Below are positions 52,138 to 58,960 of a DNA stretch of 64,000 nucleotides, in pieces. The DNA is taken from assembly GCA_963785245.1 (NCBI GenBank), contig CAWAUO010000022.1, forward strand, positions 1 through 64,000. The letters run 5' to 3'. How positions within the stretch are numbered: the first letter of the stretch is position 1; every line of letters starts with the position of its first letter. The notes under the pieces were generated by a model. It had not been told where the DNA came from. It was given only the letters and a program-made list of their open reading frames with translations, and searched no databases. The stretch is from JAHEEL01 sp963785245. GTDB lineage: Bacteria > Actinomycetota > Acidimicrobiia > Spongiisociales > UBA5794. The translations under genes were made by a program, and so were the position numbers.

Positions 52138-53372
52138 GGGATCGACCCCGCCTCTTCGTGACCTACTCGTCGGAGATGTCGCTGCTGCCCACCTGGACGC
52201 AGAAGACCGCAGCGCTGATCTTCCTCGCAGTGCTCGCCCTGGTCCCGTTCGGCGTCATCCCGGGTCTCGGATTCCTCTCCGACAACGACTGGATGAAGAT
52301 CCTCAGCCGGGTCGCCATCTTTGCGATCGGCGCACTCGGCCTTCACATCCTGTCGGGCCTCGCCGGGCAGGTGTCGCTCGGGCATGCCTTCTTTGTTGCT
52401 GTCGGCGCCTACACCGCGGCGGTCCTGGGCGGGGAGACCGGAACGTCGCATTGGGGACTCGGCCTCCCGATCTGGATATGGCTGCCGGCCGCAGGTGCTG
52501 TTGCGGCTGCGATCGGCGCTCTCATCGCGCCGACGGCGGTTCGCGTCCGGGGCATCTACCTCGCCATCGTCACCCTCGGTCTCGTGTTCATCGGCGAGTG
52601 GATCTTCCGAAGCCTCCCATCGATGACGGGCGGAGCTCAGGCCGGCCGCAAGTTCCCTGGCTTCGAGATCCGACTCTGGAAAGAAGAGGTGCCGCTGCTC
52701 GACCCGACCGCGGACGGTTCCTGGTTTGGCGTCGAGATGACCGGCGAAGCGAAGACGTACCTGCTCCTGCTTGTGCTCGTCGTACTTGCGGTAGTCGTCG
52801 CAAAGAATCTCCAGCGCACTCGCGTGGGCCGAGCGTTCATGTCGATCCGCGACCGTGATATCGCTGCCGAGGTCATGGGCGTTGCCGATGCTCGCTACAA
52901 ACTGATGGCGTTCGCCCTCTCGTCCGCGTTCGCAGGTGTGTCCGGGGCGGTCCTCGGTGCTTTCGTCGGACGACTCGTGCCGGAGGGTTTCTCGCTGATC
53001 CTGTCCGTAGAGTTCGTGGCCATCCTGCTCATCGGCGGCATCGGAACGGTCACCGGGACCCTGCTCGGAGCCGCGTTCGTTGTCATCCTTCCACGTCTCG
53101 TCCAGGACTTCACCGGCCTCCTGGCCTCGACCGCCGAGACGGGAAGTGGCATTCCGGCTTCGATCGCCGGCGTCTTTGTGTCGACGAGCAACGGCGACTT
53201 CGGCATCGTCTCTACGCTCCCAGGAACGTCGCCCGGCTTGAACATCGCGCAGTTCAATCTTCTGCTCTACGGACTGCTCCTGATTGGGTTTCTAATCTTC
53301 GAACCGCTCGGTCTGTACGGGATCTGGATTCGGATCCGCAACTACTGGAAGTCGTGGCCATTTACCTACTAG
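52134..53372 (+). CDS. livM: branched-chain-type ABC transporter permease, LivM family
   Basis: The 412-residue permease has LHILSGLAGQVSLGHAFFVAVGAY (LivM signature), RGIYLAIVTLGLVFI and the loop RVGRAFMSIRDRDIAAEVMGV contacting the ATPase. VEFVAILLIGGIGTVTGTLLGAAF follows. An insertion of about 45 residues after IFRSLPSM is probably extracytoplasmic. ATG 52134 overlaps the livH stop (ATGA). Confidence 0.88.
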   Translation: MRDRPRLFVTYSSEMSLLPTWTQKTAALIFLAVLALVPFGVIPGLGFLSDNDWMKILSRVAIFAIGALGLHILSGLAGQVSLGHAFFVAVGAYTAAVLGGETGTSHWGLGLPIWIWLPAAGAVAAAIGALIAPTAVRVRGIYLAIVTLGLVFIGEWIFRSLPSMTGGAQAGRKFPGFEIRLWKEEVPLLDPTADGSWFGVEMTGEAKTYLLLLVLVVLAVVVAKNLQRTRVGRAFMSIRDRDIAAEVMGVADARYKLMAFALSSAFAGVSGAVLGAFVGRLVPEGFSLILSVEFVAILLIGGIGTVTGTLLGAAFVVILPRLVQDFTGLLASTAETGSGIPASIAGVFVSTSNGDFGIVSTLPGTSPGLNIAQFNLLLYGLLLIGFLIFEPLGLYGIWIRIRNYWKSWPFTY

Positions 53373-53423
53373 CAATCGCCCGATCGCCCCTGGCCAGGGC
53401 ATGAGATCGGGCCTGAGGAGGAA

Positions 53424-54827
53424 ATGATGAGAAAGGCAAGAATCTTCGTTCTGTTGCTCGTGTTGGCACTCGTTGCGGCGGCGTGCGGGAGCAGCGGCGA
53501 CGACGAGACCACCACCACGGCCGCGGCAAGCGGCGGTGAGGAGACGACGACAACGGCAGCACCGAGCGGTGGCGACGACGAGACGACCACCACAACGGCG
53601 CCGCCGGAAGAGCCGATGGAGATGATGACCGACTTCGGGGTTGACCTCGAGGCCGGGACGATCACGGTCGGTCAGACCGCCGACCTGACCGGTGCGTTCG
53701 CTCCTCTGGTTGCCCCGATCATGGCGGGCCAGCAGATGTACTGGGCCTGGGTCAACGCCAACGGCGGCATCGGCGGCCTCCAGGTGATGATGGAGACCCG
53801 CGACACGGCGTACGAAGTCGAGCAGCACATCGCGGCCTATGACGAACTCCGTGATCAGGTGGTTGCGATCAGCCACACCACCGGGTCGTCACAGACGCTC
53901 GCGATCTCCGATGCCTTGGTCGAAGACAGCATGATCGCCGTCCCAGCGACGTGGTACTCGGGTTGGACCGACACCGCGATCGCCCCGACGGTGCTGCACA
54001 CGGGCGCACCGTACTGCCTCGAAGCGATGAGCCTCCTCGACTGGATGCTCGATGAGGAGAAGACGGAGGGCAACGAGGCTCCGACGCTCGCATTGGCCTC
54101 GATCCCCGGCGACTTCGGACTCGATCCGATGGCCGGTGCCCTCTTGTGGGCTGAAGCCAATGGGATCGAAGTTGTCCACGACGGCTCAGGCACCATCATC
54201 CCGGGCCAGGACCAGAAGCCGGTCGCCGACGCGATCGTGGCGTCTGGTGCCGATCTCGTCTACATCACAACGACGCCGAGTACGTTCTCCGAAGTCTTCG
54301 GTGCCGCGCTCCAACAGGGCTTCGTGGACGCGAAATGGTCCGGAGCCGGTCCGACCTACAACCCGGCGTTCTTGGTGTCTCCGATCGCCGACGCGATTCA
54401 GGCGATGTGGTACGGCGGCTTCTACATGCAGCCGTGGGGTGGCGACTCGCCTGGTATGGCGTTGACGATGCAACTCGTCGAGGCGTCCGGTGCCGACATG
54501 CCGCCCAACGACTACGTGGGGCTTGGTGTCGTCGAGGCGATGCTCGTCCACGCGGCACTTCAGAAGGCCTACGACAATGGTGACCTGACGCGTGCCGGTG
54601 TGCTGGCGGCGATTCAGTCGCTCGACAACGTGACGTTCCAGGGCATGGCGCCCGCCGAGAACTACACGGGGAGCACGTCGGACCAAGTCCAACGTGCCAT
54701 CACGCTGTGGCGTCCGTCGGTGGCCAATCTCGAAGCCGGTGGTTCGGGTTCGGAGATCGTCCAGACGGACTTCATCGGCCCGACCGCTGAGTCCTTCGAC
54801 TTCACCGAGGCCTGCTACCAGTTCTAG
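53424..54827 (+). CDS. ABC transporter substrate-binding lipoprotein, periplasmic-binding type 1 (LivJ-like)
   Basis: The 467-residue lipoprotein has a lipobox (LVAAACGSS, Cys21). A Thr-rich spacer follows (three blocks of four to five Thr between Gly/Ser/Asp, residues 25-60), then a type 1 periplasmic-binding fold: TITVGQTADLTGAFAPLVAPI, NANGGIGGLQVMMETRDTAYEV, AISHTTGSSQTL. A GAGGAGG site precedes ATG 53424. It lies within the liv-like operon between permease and ATPase genes, and a strong hairpin follows it, perhaps to raise its transcript level. The ligand is unknown. Confidence 0.87.
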   Translation: MMRKARIFVLLLVLALVAAACGSSGDDETTTTAAASGGEETTTTAAPSGGDDETTTTTAPPEEPMEMMTDFGVDLEAGTITVGQTADLTGAFAPLVAPIMAGQQMYWAWVNANGGIGGLQVMMETRDTAYEVEQHIAAYDELRDQVVAISHTTGSSQTLAISDALVEDSMIAVPATWYSGWTDTAIAPTVLHTGAPYCLEAMSLLDWMLDEEKTEGNEAPTLALASIPGDFGLDPMAGALLWAEANGIEVVHDGSGTIIPGQDQKPVADAIVASGADLVYITTTPSTFSEVFGAALQQGFVDAKWSGAGPTYNPAFLVSPIADAIQAMWYGGFYMQPWGGDSPGMALTMQLVEASGADMPPNDYVGLGVVEAMLVHAALQKAYDNGDLTRAGVLAAIQSLDNVTFQGMAPAENYTGSTSDQVQRAITLWRPSVANLEAGGSGSEIVQTDFIGPTAESFDFTEACYQF

Positions 54828-54834
54828 ACAACCA

Positions 54835-54868
54835 GTGGGTGGCCGGGCCTGAGGGCCCGGCCACCCAC
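54835..54868 (+). terminator. intra-operon hairpin after the binding-protein gene
   Basis: A perfect 15-bp GC-rich stem (54835-54849 with 54854-54868) has loop TGAG and no T-tract. Placed between the binding protein and ATPase genes, it is more likely an mRNA stabiliser or partial terminator than a full stop. Confidence 0.6.
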
Positions 54869-54887
54869 CCGACAACAAGAGGAACCG

Positions 54888-55679
54888 ATGCTCGAAGTCG
54901 CAAACCTGGAAGTCGTCTACAACGACGTCGTCCTTGTGCTGCGTGGCTTGTCGCTCACGGTGAGCGACGGGCAGATCGTCGCGCTCCTCGGAGCCAACGG
55001 AGCAGGCAAGACGACGGCGCTCCGTGCCATCACCGGAATCCTCGACGTGCATTCGGGGGACATCACGAAGGGCTCGATCACGTTCAAGGGGGAGCGGATC
55101 GACGGCAAGGACCCGTCGGCGATCGTCCGGATGGGGATCGCTCAGGTGCTCGAAGGGCGTCGGATCTTTGCCGAGATGAGCGTTGACGACAATCTCCGAA
55201 CCGGTGCGTTCACGAATACGGACCGCGCGTCTGTTGGCGCTGCGCATGAACGAGTCATGGACCTCTTCCCGGTTCTCCAGGGCCGGCAGAAGGACACGGC
55301 CGGCTATCTGTCGGGCGGCGAGCAGCAAATGCTGGCGATCGGCCGAGCGCTGATGGCCGACCCCGATCTGCTCATCCTCGACGAACCGACGCTCGGGTTG
55401 GCGCCGATGCTGGTGCAGCAGATCCGCGACATCATCGTGGACATCAATCGCCAGGGAACATCGGTTCTCCTCATCGAGCAGAACGCCAACATGGCGCTGT
55501 CGATTGCCGACTACGGCTACATCATGGAGACCGGAAAGGTCGTGATGGACGGCGACCCGAAGAAGCTTCTCGCCGATGCCGACGTGCAGGAATTCTATCT
55601 CGGTCTGCACGCTGAGGGAGCTCGCAAGTCGTTCCGCGACATCAAGCATTACAAGCGCCGGAAGCGGTGGCTGTCATGA
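54888..55679 (+). CDS. livF: branched-chain-type ABC transporter ATPase, LivF family
   Basis: The 263-residue ATPase has Walker A LGANGAGKTTALRAI, Q-loop region GIAQVLEGRRIFAEMSV, signature LSGGEQQMLAIGRAL, Walker B LLILDEPTLGLAPM and the H-loop replaced by LIEQNANMAL, normal for LivF. A C-terminal extension of about 20 basic residues (RDIKHYKRRKRW) is unusual. Its stop overlaps the livG start. Confidence 0.9.
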   Translation: MLEVANLEVVYNDVVLVLRGLSLTVSDGQIVALLGANGAGKTTALRAITGILDVHSGDITKGSITFKGERIDGKDPSAIVRMGIAQVLEGRRIFAEMSVDDNLRTGAFTNTDRASVGAAHERVMDLFPVLQGRQKDTAGYLSGGEQQMLAIGRALMADPDLLILDEPTLGLAPMLVQQIRDIIVDINRQGTSVLLIEQNANMALSIADYGYIMETGKVVMDGDPKKLLADADVQEFYLGLHAEGARKSFRDIKHYKRRKRWLS

Positions 55680-56503
55680 CCTCGCGAAGAACCGCACTCC
55701 GATCTGACCGTGGCGCCGACGACGGCGCATACGAGCACTTGCTCGAGTTCGAGGATGTCAGCCTGTCGTTCAAGGGAATCAAGGCGCTCGACGGTGTGAG
55801 CTTTACGGTCGCCGACGGAGAGTTGTTTGCGGTGATCGGACCGAACGGCGCGGGGAAGACCTCGACGTTCAACTGTATCAATGGGGTCTACAAGCCGCAG
55901 GAGGGCTCGATCCGCTGGAAGGGCAAGGACATCCTTGGTCGGAGGCCCGACCGAATCGCGGCGCTCGGCATCGCCCGCACGTTCCAGAACATTGAGTTGT
56001 TCGCCCACATGACGGTGCTCGACAACATCATGCTCGGCCGGCATGTGCGAACGAAGACATCGTGGTGGGACGGAGCGATCTGGGTGGGGCCGGCCAAGAA
56101 GGAGGAACTCGAGAACCGGGCCGTCGCCGAGGAGATCATCGACTTCCTCGAGATCGCTCGGTGGCGGAAGTACCCCGTGGCGATGCTGCCCTACGGCGTT
56201 CAGAAGCGGGTGGAGTTGGGCCGAGCGCTGGCGACGGAACCAGAATTGCTGCTGCTCGATGAACCGGTCGCCGGCATGAACCTCGAAGAGACCGAGGACA
56301 TGGCCCGATTCATCCTCGACATCCGGGAGGAGCTGTCGATCGCGATGATCCTGGTCGAGCACGACATGGGTCTGGTCATGGACATCGCAGACCGCGTGAT
56401 GGTCATCGACTTCGGCGAGCGGATCGCCACAGGGGTCCCGTCGGCGGTTCAGAACGACCCGAACGTCATCAAGGCGTACCTGGGTGAAGAGATGGATTCC
56501 TAG
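55676..56503 (+). CDS. livG: branched-chain-type ABC transporter ATPase, LivG family
   Basis: The 275-residue ATPase has Walker A IGPNGAGKTSTFNCI, ARTFQNIELFAHMTVLDNIMLGRH (LivG signature) and Walker B LLLLDEPVAGMNLEE. The family's ABC signature is weakened to LPYGVQKRVELGRAL, as in many LivG. The H-loop is VEHDMGLVMDIAD. ATG 55676 lies in the ATGA overlap with livF. It closes the operon. Confidence 0.9.
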   Translation: MTSRRTALRSDRGADDGAYEHLLEFEDVSLSFKGIKALDGVSFTVADGELFAVIGPNGAGKTSTFNCINGVYKPQEGSIRWKGKDILGRRPDRIAALGIARTFQNIELFAHMTVLDNIMLGRHVRTKTSWWDGAIWVGPAKKEELENRAVAEEIIDFLEIARWRKYPVAMLPYGVQKRVELGRALATEPELLLLDEPVAGMNLEETEDMARFILDIREELSIAMILVEHDMGLVMDIADRVMVIDFGERIATGVPSAVQNDPNVIKAYLGEEMDS

Positions 56504-56538
56504 GGTCGCCAGTTGCCACCGGTAGCTGGTCGCTCGCG
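56504..56538. repeat. degenerate heptamer array
   Basis: ggtcgcc and agttgcc are followed by drifting units (accggta, gctggtc, gctcgcg) in the gap between the convergent livG-like and bioY genes. Confidence 0.4.
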
Positions 56539-56543
56539 GCTTC

Positions 56544-57143
56544 CTACAACTCGTATCTCCGCGACCGGTCTACTACGTACCAGGCGGCGGGGAGGGCGAC
56601 GCCGGCGAGGGCCGCCTTGATGAGGTCGCCGGCCACGAATGGATAGAGCCCTGCGTTGAGTGCGGCCGACAGGGTCGGAATCGAATCAACGGTTGCCCAA
56701 AGCCAGGTGACCCCGAGGGTGTAGACGGCGGCGCTTCCAGCGAGGAACGCCGGAACGGCTGTGCGAATCGACCGGTCCTTGCGCTGTTCGGCGAAGCGAC
56801 CAACAAGCCAGGCGGCGACGATGAAGCCCATGAGGTAGCCGAGCGAGGCGCCGGTCGCGTAGGTCCAACCGCCCTGCCCACCGGCGTAGAACGGGAGGCC
56901 GATGGCACCGAGAGCAACGTAGATCATCATGCTCCCTGCCCCGATCCTCGAGCCCAGCGCAGCACCCGCGAGCAGCACGGCGAACGTCTGGCCGGTGACC
57001 GCGATCGGTGTCCCCGGGAGCGGGATCCTCACCTGCGCCGCGAGGGCGGTGACCAGGGCGAATCCGATCATGAGGCCGACGGTGATTGCGGCCCGGCGCG
57101 GCAGCGCGACACCGGTGATGACGTTGGGGTGGACTGCTTGCAC
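56544..57143 (-). CDS. bioY: biotin transporter substrate-binding subunit BioY
   Basis: The 199-residue ECF-transporter S component has six membrane helices. It carries the BioY signatures VRIPLPGTPIAVTGQTFAVLLAGAALG, GAIGLPFYAGGQGG and GYLMGFIVAAWLVG. It captures biotin and works with a shared energising module (EcfAT), which is not in the window. GTG 57143 follows GAAAGG; the upstream frame reads low-complexity sequence. An 8-bp inverted repeat lies at 57174-57195 near its promoter. Confidence 0.92.
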   Translation of the reverse strand: MQAVHPNVITGVALPRRAAITVGLMIGFALVTALAAQVRIPLPGTPIAVTGQTFAVLLAGAALGSRIGAGSMMIYVALGAIGLPFYAGGQGGWTYATGASLGYLMGFIVAAWLVGRFAEQRKDRSIRTAVPAFLAGSAAVYTLGVTWLWATVDSIPTLSAALNAGLYPFVAGDLIKAALAGVALPAAWYVVDRSRRYEL

Positions 57144-57173
57144 GATGTGCCTTTCGATCGGTTTGCGGAGAGT

Positions 57174-57195
57174 GAGCGGCTCAAGCAAGCCACTC
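57174..57195. promoter_or_regulatory. inverted repeat between bioY and the sortase gene
   Basis: GAGCGGCT and AGCCACTC are 8-bp arms with one mismatch, 6 bp apart, 31 bp upstream of the bioY start. It could be an operator for a biotin regulator, but it does not match any biotin-regulator site I know. Confidence 0.3.
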
Positions 57196-57216
57196 AACCC
57201 GCCGATGTGGACAGTC

Positions 57217-57777
57217 ATGGGACTCGCTCGGACGCTGATTCGTTTCATCGCTGTGATTGGCCTCGTCGCGCTCATCTCAACGACGACGGCAGCGCATGCC
57301 GCAGTGCCAACCTCTGCTGCTGTTCCCGCTCCAAGCCGGCAGCCTACGTGGTCCCCAGCTCAGGAATCGGGAGCGGATGTCTCCAGGCTCCAGATCCCGG
57401 CAATTGGAGTTGACGAAACCGTCCGATCAGGGATTGCGCTCTCCGTAATCGACCGCGGCGTTGCTCACTGGGCAGGGACCTCGGAACCAGGCGGTCCTGG
57501 AAATGTCGTCCTTGCAGGCCACCGCTCGACTCATTCGCGCCCGTTCTGGGCGTTGGACCGACTCGAGGTCGGTGACTTGATCTACCTTGACGACAGGGCC
57601 GGATTCGCAGTCATGTACAAGGTCTCGGAGACGTTCATCGTCACCCCCGATGACATCTGGATCTCGTACGATCTGGGCAGACCAATGGTGACGTTGTTCG
57701 CATGCCATCCGAAAGGCTCGGCGAGCCAGCGAATCGTGGTTCAAGCCGACCTGGTCGCAGGTCGTCGCATCGCGTAA
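57217..57777 (+). CDS. class E sortase
   Basis: The 186-residue exported transpeptidase has an N-terminal signal-anchor (TLIRFIAVIGLVALIS). The sortase core has IPAIGVDETVRSGIALSVIDRGVAHWAGT, catalytic His in VVLAGHRSTHSRPF, catalytic Cys163 in TLFACHPKGSASQR and the Arg at the end of that motif. Sortases join sorting-signal proteins to the cell wall; no substrate with an LPxTG/LAxTG signal is visible in the window. ATG 57205 is an equally possible start. Confidence 0.88.
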   Translation: MGLARTLIRFIAVIGLVALISTTTAAHAAVPTSAAVPAPSRQPTWSPAQESGADVSRLQIPAIGVDETVRSGIALSVIDRGVAHWAGTSEPGGPGNVVLAGHRSTHSRPFWALDRLEVGDLIYLDDRAGFAVMYKVSETFIVTPDDIWISYDLGRPMVTLFACHPKGSASQRIVVQADLVAGRRIA

Positions 57778-57817
57778 CCGTGGTACGTAATCGCCACCGT
57801 CGGTAACCTCGGCGCGG

Positions 57818-58909
57818 ATGGATCCAACGACCACCGTCGACACTGACTTCTCGGACCCGCCAGAGTCTGCCGTTGCGTCGCGCAAGCCGATGCCGAAGTG
57901 GCCCTTCGTTCTCGCGGGGTTGCTCATGGTGATCGGCATCGCGGTTGCCATCGCGTGGCCGATCAAGGTTCCGTACTACACGTTGTCTCCCGGGCCGCTC
58001 TATGACACGTCAGACTTCGTATTCGTCGTCGGCGACGAGGCGCAGTACGAGGTCGATGGCGAGCTGTTCTTCCTCACCGTTGCATTGCGCCAAGCCAACA
58101 TCTTTGAGTACGCAGCCGGACTCTTGAACCCGAAGGTGGAGGTTGCGCCGCGCCAGAACATCCGGCCGTCGGGTGTCTCTCCCGAGGACCTGCGGCGCGA
58201 GAACCTTGCACGGATGGAGCAGTCGAAGACCGACGCGACCTTCGTGGCGCTCACGAAGCTCGGCTACGAGCCGACGTACACCGGAACCGGAGCGCTGGTC
58301 ATCGAGACGGTTCCCGACTCAGCGGCCGATGGCGTGGTGGTGGCGGAAGACGTCATCGTTGCGATCGACGGCACCGAGGTTGCATTCCGGTCCGATGTCA
58401 TCGACGGTCTCTCCGCCAAAGAGATCGGCGACCCCGTCACGCTCACGATCCAGCGGCTGATCGAAGGATCTGACGAGGTCGAGGTCGTTGAGGTCGACAT
58501 CTTCCTCGGTGCCCACACCGACGACCCCGACCGGCCGATGGTCGGTGTGCTGCTCGACAACAGCCCACCGATCGTTGAGTTCCCCATCGAAGTTGACACC
58601 GATACCCAGAATATTGGGGGACCGTCAGCCGGCTTGATGTTCACGCTCGAGATCATGAATCAGTTGACCGAGCAGGACCTCACTGATGGTCGGCGAATCG
58701 CCGGAACCGGAACGATCGCGCGCGACGGCACGGTTGGAGGCATCGGGGGTGTGCAACAGAAGGTCTACGGCGCAATCGATGCTGGGGCGGCGGTTGTCCT
58801 CGTACCCGCTTCAAACTACGACGACGCTCTGGTGGCTGCCGGGGACAACATCGTGGTTGTCCGGGTCGAGACCATCGACGACGCCCTCGAGTACCTCGAG
58901 TTCAGCTGA
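57818..58909 (+). CDS. membrane-anchored PDZ / Lon-type (S16) serine protease
   Basis: The 363-residue protein has an N-terminal membrane helix (about 28-49), then PYYTLSPGPLYDT, typical of YlbL/Rv3194c-like proteins. A PDZ domain (about 165-235, AADGVVVAEDVIVAIDGTEV) precedes a Lon-like proteolytic domain with the Ser-Lys dyad Ser270 (GGPSAGLMF) and Lys315 (GGVQQKVYGA). TAACCT (57804-57809) precedes ATG 57818 by 8 nt. In mycobacteria its homologue adjoins the UPF0182 gene; here one extra gene lies between them. Confidence 0.88.
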   Translation: MDPTTTVDTDFSDPPESAVASRKPMPKWPFVLAGLLMVIGIAVAIAWPIKVPYYTLSPGPLYDTSDFVFVVGDEAQYEVDGELFFLTVALRQANIFEYAAGLLNPKVEVAPRQNIRPSGVSPEDLRRENLARMEQSKTDATFVALTKLGYEPTYTGTGALVIETVPDSAADGVVVAEDVIVAIDGTEVAFRSDVIDGLSAKEIGDPVTLTIQRLIEGSDEVEVVEVDIFLGAHTDDPDRPMVGVLLDNSPPIVEFPIEVDTDTQNIGGPSAGLMFTLEIMNQLTEQDLTDGRRIAGTGTIARDGTVGGIGGVQQKVYGAIDAGAAVVLVPASNYDDALVAAGDNIVVVRVETIDDALEYLEFS

Positions 58910-58960
58910 CTCCGGAGTCGAATACCCGGGACGGACGGGTCACGTCGTTACCCTGGCCAC

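Noticed and set aside
56929..57216. Upstream extension of the sortase frame to 56929
   Set aside because: It overlaps bioY on the opposite strand. The signal-anchor of the sortase begins at 57205/57217 and upstream translation has no sortase similarity.
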